A DNA stretch of 64,000 nucleotides from Agromyces albus (GTDB lineage Bacteria > Actinomycetota > Actinomycetes > Actinomycetales > Microbacteriaceae): assembly GCF_004134825.1 (NCBI RefSeq), contig NZ_SDPN01000003.1, positions 124,001 to 188,000 of the forward strand, given 5' to 3'. This document shows, piece by piece, positions 1 through 7,680 of this stretch (position 1 is the stretch's first letter; each line of letters starts with the position of its first letter). The position numbers were made by a program, and so were the translations under genes. A model generated the notes under the pieces. That model saw only the letters and a list, made by a program, of their open reading frames with translations, did no database searches and was not told where the DNA came from.

Positions 1-500
1 CCTTCGCCGGCCTGGTCTTTCTTGTCGAAGATGACCGCGCGCCGGTTATGCAGCAGCAGAGGCCGCAGCACGCACGCAGTCTTGACGAAGCTCGACTTTC
101 CGGAGCCGACATCGCCCATAACGATCGTGTTCGGGCTCGACACCTCGCGCGGCGTCGAGTTGTAGGCGGTCACGGGGTCGTGCGCGATCGACGTGCGCGA
201 GAGCACGTCTCGCCCGATTACGACGCCCTTAGTGCCCGTGGGCGGGCCGATCAGTGCAGTATTGAGGATCTCGGCCTGTCGTGTCGACGTCGGAGCTCCG
301 ACGCCGGCAGGCGCGTAGAACCCGCGCGCGGCCTTCGATACCTTAGTGCGCAACTGCGTGCCGGGGAGATTCCACGGCACGACCTCGCTGGCGTTTGTCA
401 CGCGCTCCTCGAGCGGCGTCTCGGCCGGCGGCGCGAACGCGCGCAAGCCGGGCAGTGCCCAGATGCCCTTGCCCTTGTTCTCCGCCTTGTGCTCGCTCAC
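1..500 (-). CDS. VirB4-like conjugation ATPase, 3' part outside the window
   Basis: This is the N-terminal part (about 166 residues) of an ATPase that would power a type IV secretion channel; the rest lies left of the window. Translation from GTG at 500 gives a P/A-rich start, then the Walker A motif GDVGSGKSS near residue 140 followed by a VIFDKKDQ strand, as in actinobacterial conjugal ATPases. The GTG overlaps the stop of the upstream gene (GTGA at 497-500), so the two are translationally coupled. The operon context (SCO6880-type, VirB6-like and pilin-like proteins) supports a VirB4 role rather than a coupling ATPase, which is encoded separately near 8 kb. The Walker B region cannot be seen. 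Confidence 0.82.
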   Translation of the reverse strand, partial: MSEHKAENKGKGIWALPGLRAFAPPAETPLEERVTNASEVVPWNLPGTQLRTKVSKAARGFYAPAGVGAPTSTRQAEILNTALIGPPTGTKGVVIGRDVLSRTSIAHDPVTAYNSTPREVSSPNTIVMGDVGSGKSSFVKTACVLRPLLLHNRRAVIFDKKDQAGE

Positions 501-2146
501 GAGAGTGCCTCCTTCTCCGACTTGCCCGCCAACGCGCGGTAGATCCGCGCGGAGAACGACGAATCGTGCGCCGTGATGCCGCGGCCGATCGGCCACGTCG
601 TGCCGGATGCCGCGGCCTCGAATGAGTCCTGCCAGTCGAGGTATTCGATGCCGAGCCCGGTCGCGCACGTCTCGTCCAGCTGGCGTGATGCCCGCGCGAG
701 CTCGTCGCGCGATCGCGTCGAGATCGTCACGTATCCAACCCATGCCGCACCGTGGTGCCCGGTGCCGGCGCGAAGATCGATTCGCCGCCGCTTCGATGCC
801 GTCATTGCGGTTCCTGTCTCGTCAAGGTCGACCGCGCCGGCCTCGCTCTTGGAGATCGCCTCGGCCTGGTCGCGCACGAGATCTCGCTGCGCTGCGGCCT
901 TGGCCTCACCGGCGGGCACAAGGTGAATGTGGAAGCTCACCGATCGGATGAACTGGACGTCTCGACCGATGAGGAGATCCAGCGCCCACAGCTGCGTGCG
1001 CGGTGCGGTGGCGAGCGCGTCGGCGGTGATCTTCGCCGTGCGGTGCCACCACTCCACGGGCTCGCCCGTGAGCGGGTCGATGCCCTCCACGACGTGTGCG
1101 GAGAACTCGTCGTGCGATCGCACACCGAGCCGTGACGGGTGCACGTCCACGACGTAATCGATCGGCCGTGAGGGGTTCTGCTGGTGCAGCACCACCGCGG
1201 CGACCTGGCGTGCGGAGAGCACGTCGACCTGGCCCATGCGGGCCTCGGTCAGTCCACGGTGCGCGGATGCGATCTCCTCGTGCATGAGGCCACGCCAGCC
1301 ATCGCGGCCCTGGCCGTACTTGCGTGCAGAGTCGTAGAACGCCGGCGACAGCGGCCATTTGACCGTGACGAAGTGCCGTTGCACCATCGCTCCATCGCCG
1401 GTGCGGCGCAGCACTTCCTCGTAGGAATTGATCGCGTCCGCCGGCGCGTCGACGTCGAGGCTGTTGAGTACCCAGAACTCCTGCAACGCGGTATCTGCCG
1501 GCAGTACGCGCGTCATCGTCTGCACGTCCTCAACGAGCACGGACGGCACCGCTCGCGAGGCCAGGAACGCGCCCCAGCCCTCGGCCGCGCGGGTCATGAC
1601 TGACGTCGACTCGATGCCGCGTAGCTGGCCCGTCACCGAGAACGTGACAGCCAGATAGCCGCGCTCACCGATCGGAGCGTGCCACTGGATGCCAGGCACG
1701 CCGCGGCCGCCTTCGAGCCAGCCCATGCCGTCTGCCCCATCGGGGTTCGCGCGCATCGCGGCGAGCGTGCGCTGCGCCTCCCACTTCTGGGTGCGGCCCT
1801 TGGCCATACGCACGGCCTGCTCGGCCTGATCCCAGGCTGCGACGTCGTACGGCTCGAATGCGTCAGTGCCGGCGGCCAGACGGGCCTTCCAGCGACGCCG
1901 GCGGCGGCTGCGCTCCACGATCGTGCCGCGGTGCGTCTTGGCGGTGACGAGCATCGTCACGCCCACGCCGCCAAGGCCGATCAACAGCCCCGGCCAGCCG
2001 GCGAAGATCGTCACGATCATGCCGGCCACGACGAACCCGATGATCAGAGCAATTCGCGTCTTTGAGTGGGTGCCACCGAAAAACGAGCGGTGTCCGGACT
2101 CGCCGCCTAGATGCCGCACGATCGCGCGCGTCTGTGGCTGACTCAT
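497..2146 (-). CDS. SCO6880-type conjugal transfer membrane protein
   Basis: The 549-residue protein has two closely spaced hydrophobic helices at about residues 32-69, then a basic segment (RSRRRRRWK) and a long soluble region. This layout matches the SCO6880-type proteins that sit beside the VirB4 ATPase in actinobacterial conjugative elements and probably work like a PrgI or VirB4 N-terminal membrane partner. Its start overlaps the preceding stop (ATGA at 2143-2146) and its own stop overlaps the ATPase start, so it lies inside a tightly coupled operon. No catalytic motif is visible. The family assignment rests on layout and context and is inferred. Confidence 0.72.
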   Translation of the reverse strand: MSQPQTRAIVRHLGGESGHRSFFGGTHSKTRIALIIGFVVAGMIVTIFAGWPGLLIGLGGVGVTMLVTAKTHRGTIVERSRRRRRWKARLAAGTDAFEPYDVAAWDQAEQAVRMAKGRTQKWEAQRTLAAMRANPDGADGMGWLEGGRGVPGIQWHAPIGERGYLAVTFSVTGQLRGIESTSVMTRAAEGWGAFLASRAVPSVLVEDVQTMTRVLPADTALQEFWVLNSLDVDAPADAINSYEEVLRRTGDGAMVQRHFVTVKWPLSPAFYDSARKYGQGRDGWRGLMHEEIASAHRGLTEARMGQVDVLSARQVAAVVLHQQNPSRPIDYVVDVHPSRLGVRSHDEFSAHVVEGIDPLTGEPVEWWHRTAKITADALATAPRTQLWALDLLIGRDVQFIRSVSFHIHLVPAGEAKAAAQRDLVRDQAEAISKSEAGAVDLDETGTAMTASKRRRIDLRAGTGHHGAAWVGYVTISTRSRDELARASRQLDETCATGLGIEYLDWQDSFEAAASGTTWPIGRGITAHDSSFSARIYRALAGKSEKEALS

Positions 2147-3513
2147 GGTCGATCTCCCCCGATGTTCGAGCCTTGGTCATCCATCGGCGCGACCGCCTGA
2201 TTCGAGGCGGCCTCTCCGACTTCCCGAGCCTTCTCTGCCGCTCCAACCGCGGCCGCGGCAATGAGGGTCGGAACGCCGATCGCGGCTCCGACTCCCGTAG
2301 CGGACTCGGCTGCGCCCGCCGCAGCGAGCCCTTCTGCCCCGGCCGCTTCCCCGGCGCCGGCGCTGGCCGCGACCTTACTGCCGGCCGCGCCCGCGTCACC
2401 CGCTGCACCGTCTGCGGCTCGCGCCGCAGCGACATCAGAGAGTCCTCCGCCGCCAGCGCTCTGGACGGTCGACGGCTGCGCGTCGCTCGTGGCCGAGTTC
2501 GACGTGCTCGACGTGTTCGAACCGCTGTCGGCGCTCTGGCCGTACCTTTTACCAGCATCCGTCATGTTGTTCGAGCCGATCGGGCTCCCGCTCAGCGTCG
2601 GCCCGCTCGTGCCGCCCATCCCGGTCGGGATGACGGGCGCGAACTTGAGCAACAGCAACGGCGAGAGAGCCGCCATGAACAGGGCGATGATCGCGACGAG
2701 GAACGTCACGAGCGTTTGCAGCGGTTCGTTCTGCCCGAGTGTCACGATGCTGCCGGCCATCATGTTGAAGGCGAAGCCGAGTAGGAAGAACAGCAGCGGA
2801 TGCGCCGCGAGGATCCCGAGCCAGACCTGCACGAGACGGATGCCGAAGCTGCGCTTCGTGGGGTCGATGATCCAGACGATACCGAGCGGGATAAGCACGC
2901 CCGTGAAGTAGAGCGTGACCAGCTGCACGATGAGCATGAGCACCACCAAGAACAGGCCGATGACCATAAGCAGCATGAGCACGACCGCGACCACAACGCC
3001 GCCGGTGAGGGCCACCGGATCCGCGGTGTTGATCATGCCCTCCATTCGGGTAACGACCTGAGAGGTTGAACCCGAGACGCCCCAGGTGATGAACACGTTT
3101 GAGAGGGCGTGGAAGAAGTTCACCAGGACGTACCCAAGCATCGGGCCGAACATCGCGCCCGCCATGAACAGCGGGAAGTAGATGCCGATCGATTCCAAGA
3201 GATCGCGACCGGCCATCGTGCCGCGCGCCGTCCGCACAAACTGCGGAATCAGCAGCACGATCGCGGAAAAAATCGCGGTCGCAAACGCGATCGCATATGC
3301 GTTCAGGAACCACTCGGCCGTGAGATCGGGCAGCGTCGCCTTGGTGAGTGCCGGCAGCACGTCGTTGGCGAGCTGGGATGCGGCATCTTTCAATGCCTTA
3401 AAAGTGTTGCCCCACGGATCCTGCCAGTAATTGACGGCTCCGCCGATCGTTTCGCCAATACCGCTGATGAAGCAGACAGGGTCGGTGCATGCTTCATTCG
3501 CCTGGACCTGCAT
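2143..3513 (-). CDS. VirB6/TrbL-like polytopic conjugation membrane protein
   Basis: The 456-residue protein starts with a soluble N-terminus containing two cysteines, then has about six hydrophobic segments between residues 70 and 290. A long Ala/Gly/Ser-rich tail follows, ending in a likely cytoplasmic or disordered region. This is the form of VirB6/TrbL-type channel proteins of type IV secretion systems. The start codon overlaps the end of the upstream gene (TGATG at 3511-3515) and the 3' end overlaps the next start by four bases. The probable role is the inner-membrane platform of the mating channel; the family is judged from topology and neighbours only. Confidence 0.72.
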   Translation of the reverse strand: MQVQANEACTDPVCFISGIGETIGGAVNYWQDPWGNTFKALKDAASQLANDVLPALTKATLPDLTAEWFLNAYAIAFATAIFSAIVLLIPQFVRTARGTMAGRDLLESIGIYFPLFMAGAMFGPMLGYVLVNFFHALSNVFITWGVSGSTSQVVTRMEGMINTADPVALTGGVVVAVVLMLLMVIGLFLVVLMLIVQLVTLYFTGVLIPLGIVWIIDPTKRSFGIRLVQVWLGILAAHPLLFFLLGFAFNMMAGSIVTLGQNEPLQTLVTFLVAIIALFMAALSPLLLLKFAPVIPTGMGGTSGPTLSGSPIGSNNMTDAGKRYGQSADSGSNTSSTSNSATSDAQPSTVQSAGGGGLSDVAAARAADGAAGDAGAAGSKVAASAGAGEAAGAEGLAAAGAAESATGVGAAIGVPTLIAAAAVGAAEKAREVGEAASNQAVAPMDDQGSNIGGDRP

Positions 3514-4190
3514 CAGCAGCCCTCGGTGAAGCCGCTCCCGAGCGGGAATAGCTCTTCGGTCGGCCGTGGCTGGTTTGCTTCAAGCACCATCCATCCCGCA
3601 TTGCCCCATTCGAGCGTGTACGTGCTCGAAAGCCGGAAGGTCGGGTGCAGCTCCCCGTTGATCACGATTCCCGTCCCGATCGACACTCGTGCAGAGTCGT
3701 CCGAATAGGATTCGAGATTCCAGACGCCCGGAACCGTCGAGACGTAGAACGGCGTCTCATCGGGCACAAGCGAACCGGATACGTTCGGGTTCTTCGCGAG
3801 GAAGGCCGGAAGGTCATACTCAGAGTCCGGTGCCACCACTGCCGATTGGATCGTCCCCGCTTCCTCTTGAGTGGGAACAGGGAATTGCCCCATCCAGCGA
3901 ACAAAGGCAGCGGCGAATTCGACGGCGCCGTTGCTCGTATGTGGTGCGGCTTTCTGGGCCGCGAGCAGCATTGCGGCGTCGCGTGTGTCGCCCCCCATGC
4001 ATCCGGTCGGCTGGACGTCATCGCTGCTCGGCGAGGGTGTGACCGGGCTTGGGGTGCCGATGAGGATCGGAGCTTTGTCAGGTAGGTTCGCGGCGTACCA
4101 GATGCCCCCTGCAACGACGAGAGCCGCGATGGCGGCACCCGTGACGATCCAGGGCCATTTCCGTCGCGGAGGTCGCGCTTCGGTTCGCAT
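3513..4190 (-). CDS. Single-pass membrane protein of the conjugation operon, possibly VirB8/TcpC-like
   Basis: I place the start at ATG 4190, eight bases after the upstream stop, giving 225 residues; a longer frame to 4274 would overlap the pilin-like gene. The N-terminus is basic (RTEARPPRRK) and followed by one membrane helix at about residues 14-36. A Pro/Ser-rich linker and a roughly 150-residue outer domain follow. That shape is shared by VirB8- and TcpC-type assembly factors, whose outer domain has an NTF2-like fold, but no sequence motif proves it. The end of the protein seems to be a compact mixed alpha/beta domain (TYTLEWGNAGWMVLEA). An assembly role is inferred from position. Confidence 0.65.
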   Translation of the reverse strand: MRTEARPPRRKWPWIVTGAAIAALVVAGGIWYAANLPDKAPILIGTPSPVTPSPSSDDVQPTGCMGGDTRDAAMLLAAQKAAPHTSNGAVEFAAAFVRWMGQFPVPTQEEAGTIQSAVVAPDSEYDLPAFLAKNPNVSGSLVPDETPFYVSTVPGVWNLESYSDDSARVSIGTGIVINGELHPTFRLSSTYTLEWGNAGWMVLEANQPRPTEELFPLGSGFTEGC

Positions 4191-4198
4191 CCCGCGGC

Positions 4199-4513
4199 CT
4201 ATCCGAACAGCGCGAGGATCGCGCCCACGATCACGGCGAGGGCGGCGAGCACACCCAGCGAGATACCGGCCCACATCGCCTGAGTGCGAGCCGTCTTGTA
4301 CTCGTTCGGGTTGCCGCCAGTCGATGCGCTGGCCATCTTCACAATGCCGATGATCAGAAAGACGATTGCGAGGATGATGCCGATGCCCCAGAGGCCGGCG
4401 ACCAGCTTCTGCCAGAGTTCGGTGAACTCCATTCCGAACGCACCAAAGTCAGGGAGAATCCCATCCAAAGGATTCCTGATCTCATCCGCGAGGATGATGA
4501 TGTTTTTGAGCAT
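4199..4513 (-). CDS. Small two-helix membrane protein, pilin-like (VirB2/TrbC type)
   Basis: The 104-residue protein has two strong hydrophobic stretches (about residues 38-60 and 80-103) separated by a short polar loop (STGGNPNEYKTARTQ). This is the topology of VirB2/TrbC pilins and of the small subunits found in this position in actinobacterial conjugation operons. The N-terminal 35 residues are amphipathic, with no clear cleavable signal. It is the second gene of the minus-strand operon, 21 bases after the zinc-ribbon ATPase gene, with an A/G-rich but weak ribosome binding site. Whether it really forms a surface filament is unknown. Confidence 0.65.
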   Translation of the reverse strand: MLKNIIILADEIRNPLDGILPDFGAFGMEFTELWQKLVAGLWGIGIILAIVFLIIGIVKMASASTGGNPNEYKTARTQAMWAGISLGVLAALAVIVGAILALFG

Positions 4514-4534
4514 GCTTGTGCTTTCTCTTGGTGG

Positions 4535-5932
4535 TTAGCGGACGCTCTGCTGCAAGTAGGAGACGACGCCCGCGGCGGCGGCCGTGAACGCTTGCCGGGT
4601 CGCGGGCGCGAGAGAGTCGAGCGTCATTTGCCCGCGCTCGGCAATGTGCGTGTCGTAGGGAACCTCGAACACCTGGCGCACGTTCGCGTTCGTGATGATC
4701 CGGTTCACGCGCTCGACCACCTGCGGATGCTCGGGTCGGCCGTCGGTCAGGCGAACGATGCTCGCGTTGTCTGCCAATGCCGCGGCCTTGCCGCCGGCGG
4801 CCCGGAGCACGTCGAGCAGCGCCACTGCCTCGAGCACGGCATCGCCGGCGTTCATGACCGGCACCACGAGCGCGTCGGCCGTCTCGATCGCGCCTTGGAA
4901 CGCCGATGAGCTCGGCTGGTTCCCGGAATCCATCACCCGGATGCCGTAGAACTCATCCACAACGGCCGCGACGTCGCGCACGTTCTCACGGGTGAGACGA
5001 TCGCGCCGGCTGGTCGTGCCGATGACCGACGCAAACGACGTCTGCGGGGCTGTGTAGCCCGCAAGCTGTCCAGCGGTCCGGATCCCCGCGACGTCGCGCA
5101 CAAGTTCACCGATGCCGCGCGGCGGGTTCCCTTCGGCGCGGAAGGTGAGTGCACCGGGGTCGTCGGAAACCTCCATGATCGCGACGGAGCCGCCCCGCAC
5201 CGCGGCCAGCACGCCACCCAGCAAAAGGGCGCACGGGGTCTTGCCGGTGCCGCCCTTGGGGTTTGCGACAAGCACCGAGACGGCGCGTGTCCACGTCGCC
5301 TGTCGGATCGTCTGTTCGTCGCGCCGGCGCTCCTCCCTCGCTTTCAGTTCCGCGGCCTCGGCCGCACCTGGTGCCATGCGGATGCCGATACGCGAGAACG
5401 CGCCGCGCATGCCCTTAGTCGCCACGACCGGGGTGTCTGTGGTGGCCCCTGTGGAAAGCTCGCTGAACGGCTCCGAGAGAATGTGGGCCGGCGAAGCGGC
5501 CGGCGCGAACGGCTGGGACGCAGGAACGGTGGTGGGTCGGCGGGCCAGCGGCGGCATCACTCCGCGCGAGCGAGCCGGCGGTATCTCGACCGGCTCAGCC
5601 GACCCCTGGTCCGTCTCGGCAGGCTCCTCGTTGACGGCGATTGCCGCGGCCGCGTCCCGCACCGCGCGAAGCTCCTGGCCGTGCACCGTGTCTGGGTCCT
5701 CGACGTATCCGGTGGCGCGGTGCGCTCCCGGGAACGGTCCGACGGTCGCAGGCGTGTCCCGCTGAATGAGAGTTTCGTTGCTGGAGGCTTGCGGTTCATT
5801 GGCAGATTGCTGTTTGAGCATGGTTGCCCCGCATTGCGTGCAGAACTTCGAGCCGATTTGTCTCGAATCGCATGCCGGACACGTCGTCGCTTCAAGTGCG
5901 TCGCTCTTCGACGGCGAGAAAATCTCAGTCAT
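4535..5932 (-). CDS. MinD/ParA-type ATPase with N-terminal zinc ribbon, first gene of the conjugation operon
   Basis: The 465-residue protein opens with a four-cysteine zinc ribbon (C18, C21, C31, C34, in CPACD and CTQCG). A roughly 170-residue Pro/Ala/Thr-rich linker follows, then a MinD/ParA domain with a deviant-type Walker A (NPKGGTGKT, residues 224-232). Later it has an IRVMDSGN strand that fits the switch II region. MinD-like ATPases position or recruit protein complexes, and here it probably localises the transfer machine. The ribosome binding site is GAGGGG upstream of ATG 5932. The Ala/Pro linker and ribbon are unusual for partition ATPases. No ParB partner gene is adjacent, which argues against simple DNA partition. 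Confidence 0.8.
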   Translation of the reverse strand: MTEIFSPSKSDALEATTCPACDSRQIGSKFCTQCGATMLKQQSANEPQASSNETLIQRDTPATVGPFPGAHRATGYVEDPDTVHGQELRAVRDAAAAIAVNEEPAETDQGSAEPVEIPPARSRGVMPPLARRPTTVPASQPFAPAASPAHILSEPFSELSTGATTDTPVVATKGMRGAFSRIGIRMAPGAAEAAELKAREERRRDEQTIRQATWTRAVSVLVANPKGGTGKTPCALLLGGVLAAVRGGSVAIMEVSDDPGALTFRAEGNPPRGIGELVRDVAGIRTAGQLAGYTAPQTSFASVIGTTSRRDRLTRENVRDVAAVVDEFYGIRVMDSGNQPSSSAFQGAIETADALVVPVMNAGDAVLEAVALLDVLRAAGGKAAALADNASIVRLTDGRPEHPQVVERVNRIITNANVRQVFEVPYDTHIAERGQMTLDSLAPATRQAFTAAAAGVVSYLQQSVR

Positions 5933-5957
5933 GGCAGCCCCTCAGTCACCAGATCCC

Positions 5958-5978
5958 TGTCCCCCAAGCGAGGGTAAC
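5958..5978. promoter_or_regulatory. Imperfect inverted repeat upstream of the conjugation operon
   Basis: The core reads CCCCCAAGCGAGGGTAAC, about 26 bases before the operon start. It closely resembles the perfect repeat at 10478-10497 (TTACCCCCAAACGGGGGTAA), differing at four positions over 21. A shared operator linking the two transfer gene blocks is inferred. Confidence 0.4.
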
Positions 5979-6028
5979 GGATGCCACCGACTGTATCGCG
6001 CCGACTGTCCACATTGCTACTAAATAGC

Positions 6029-6048
6029 ATTCTTTGACATCGAAGAAT
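6029..6048. promoter_or_regulatory. Inverted repeat ATTCTT-N8-AAGAAT before the winged-helix gene
   Basis: Perfect six-base arms flank eight bases. The site sits in the divergent promoter region between the operon and the winged-helix gene, beside an A/T-rich stretch (CTAAATA) that could be a -10 element. It may be the operator of that regulator (inference). Confidence 0.35.
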
Positions 6049-6073
6049 CGGCCGCAGACGCTTCGCGTGGGGC

Positions 6074-6397
6074 ATGATTGGCTGCATGCCCAGGCGCGTG
6101 AATTTGGCGGGGATGCCCGTTCGCGCTGCCGCTGCCCATGAAGCGGTTTCAGGTCATGCCCGGTTGAGTGTGCTTCGGTATCTCCTTGATCATCCTGGTT
6201 CGAAGCGCCCGGAGATCGTGTCTGGCACGGGCGTGAGTCCCGGTGGCGTGCGCGCTGCTCTGGCGGAGCTCGAGTCGCTGGGTTACGTCGTGGGCGATAT
6301 CGATGCCCCGCGGAGAGGGCAGCGGGTCCGGTATACAGCGAGCCGGCATGCGCTGACCGATGACCTGACTGCGCTCGTGGCGTGGATCCTCCGATAG
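6074..6397 (+). CDS. Winged-helix transcriptional regulator
   Basis: The protein is up to 107 residues. Residues from about 25 form a typical winged helix: helices in SVLRYLLDHPGSKRPEIV, a recognition helix in SPGGVRAALAELESLGYV, and a wing in APRRGQRVRYTA, similar to MarR/ArsR-type regulators. It is divergent from the conjugation operon and so a likely regulator of it. The start is uncertain: ATG at 6074, 6086 or 6113 are all in frame and none has a strong ribosome binding site. It could also bind the palindromes just downstream. No ligand-binding cysteines or histidines typical of metal sensors are seen. Confidence 0.68.
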   Translation: MIGCMPRRVNLAGMPVRAAAAHEAVSGHARLSVLRYLLDHPGSKRPEIVSGTGVSPGGVRAALAELESLGYVVGDIDAPRRGQRVRYTASRHALTDDLTALVAWILR

Positions 6398-6430
6398 CCG
6401 TTCGTCGCGTAGCGCCATGCGGGGAGAGCA

Positions 6431-6599
6431 AGGGGCATGCCCCTCGCCAGCTGGCGGATGGGGAGGAAGCGATGCGCTCCGTGCCCACCCGCCGCTCGTG
6501 TTAGTCGCGGACTCTACCAATAATGCAGCGCCGCGACGCGGCGCCACGATGCTGTTTACCGCCGCGACCGCGGCGGGCGGCGCCTGACGGAGCAGGCGC
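6431..6599. repeat. Cluster of five palindromes in the gap before the DprA-like gene
   Basis: The 432-base gap between 6398 and 6829 holds no convincing gene but is rich in dyads. They are AGGGGCATGCCCCT (6431-6444), CGCCAGCTGGCG (6445-6456), GCGCCGCGACGCGGCGC (6528-6544), CCGCCGCGACCGCGGCGG (6559-6576) and GCGCCTG-N6-CAGGCGC (6580-6599). The first pair abut. The first could end transcription of the winged-helix gene, but no T run follows. The cluster may be a transfer or replication origin, a set of operators, or a structured RNA. All functions are inferred. Confidence 0.6.
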
Positions 6600-6829
6600 G
6601 ACGGAAGAGCGTTGATTGGAGCCGCGATGCGGGCACTGCCCTGGTGATTTGTTTGGCCATTCCGGCTGTCGATCGTAGCTCGCGACCGCAGTTTCGTTCC
6701 CAGATTGCCGGACGCGCCCGGAGGGCTTATTTCGCCCGACAATCAGGGCACTGCACCTTGTCTCTTCGCAATCGATCTCTCTTGCCGGAAGGCAAACAAA
6801 ATGATCGATCCGAGAGGACTACCACTGCC

Positions 6830-7618
6830 GTGACCTGGACCGCCGCACGAACCGCTCCCACCACCATCCACTCCGACGAAGAGAATCGCGCGCGGGTCGC
6901 TTTGGTCTGCGACGGGCTCTCAGGCGACCCAACCGTGGGTGCAGCCATCCGCCGATTGGGTGGTGCGGCTGAGCTGCTACATCACGTGCAGTCAGGCACC
7001 GACGACGACCCACTCAGCTCGTTCGGCCCCCTCGCGGCGCAGGCGCACGGCTCTCGAGTGGACAGCGTGATCACGATGACCGAACGGCTGGGCCTGGCCC
7101 TGATCTCCCCGCAGCACGAGAGCTGGCCACGGGGGCTGGACGCGCTCGGCGACGCAGCGCCGCTGCTGCTCTGGGTCCGAGGCGCCGAGACCGTCCTCGC
7201 CGAAGAAGCTGCCGCCATCGTCGGCCCCCGGCACCCGTCTCGCGAGGCGCGGCACGCGACGCTCGAGTTCGCAACCTCGTTGGCCGACCGTGGATGGGTG
7301 GTCGCCTCCGGGGTCGCGCCCGGGGTTGAGGAGCTCGCGCTCCGAGCTGCGACGGCGATGCGGGGCGCCACCATCGCCATCGCACCGATCGGCCTGGACC
7401 GTCACACCCCTACGGTCGCCACCTCGGTGACTGTGAGTGCTGAACCGCCGACTGCGGAGAGGACGGCGCGGAGCATCCGTCGTGCACGCCAGATCCTGGC
7501 GGCGACGGCAACCCGCATGATCGTGGTCGACGAAGCACGTTGCTGGAACGCACGAATGATCGCCGAGACCGCGCGAATGCTACGGCGCCCCGTTGGTCGC
7601 GCCGCTGCCACCGAATGA
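6830..7618 (+). CDS. DprA/Smf-like protein
   Basis: From GTG 6830 (GAGAGGA about 12 bases upstream) the product has 262 residues. The centre resembles the DprA Rossmann core: ALISPQHESWPRGLDAL, then AAIVGPRHPSREARHATLEFA, then GWVVASGVAPGVEELALRAA. DprA binds single-stranded DNA and loads RecA in natural transformation. It is shorter than chromosomal DprA (about 360-400 residues) and lacks the usual C-terminal winged helix. Inside a conjugative element it may handle incoming single-stranded DNA or help evade host defences (inference). The upstream frame extends to 6644, but that part looks non-coding. Confidence 0.75.
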   Translation: MTWTAARTAPTTIHSDEENRARVALVCDGLSGDPTVGAAIRRLGGAAELLHHVQSGTDDDPLSSFGPLAAQAHGSRVDSVITMTERLGLALISPQHESWPRGLDALGDAAPLLLWVRGAETVLAEEAAAIVGPRHPSREARHATLEFATSLADRGWVVASGVAPGVEELALRAATAMRGATIAIAPIGLDRHTPTVATSVTVSAEPPTAERTARSIRRARQILAATATRMIVVDEARCWNARMIAETARMLRRPVGRAAATE

Positions 7619-7680
7619 GACGAACCGGTCGCAACTATCGATGTTCGCCAATCGATCGCCAGGCCGGTGTCGTAGGTGGT

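Noticed and set aside
1863-2558. 231-residue minus-strand frame rich in Arg
   Set aside because: Shadow of the SCO6880-type and VirB6-like genes; Arg/Pro-rich composition typical of a wrong frame in GC-rich DNA.
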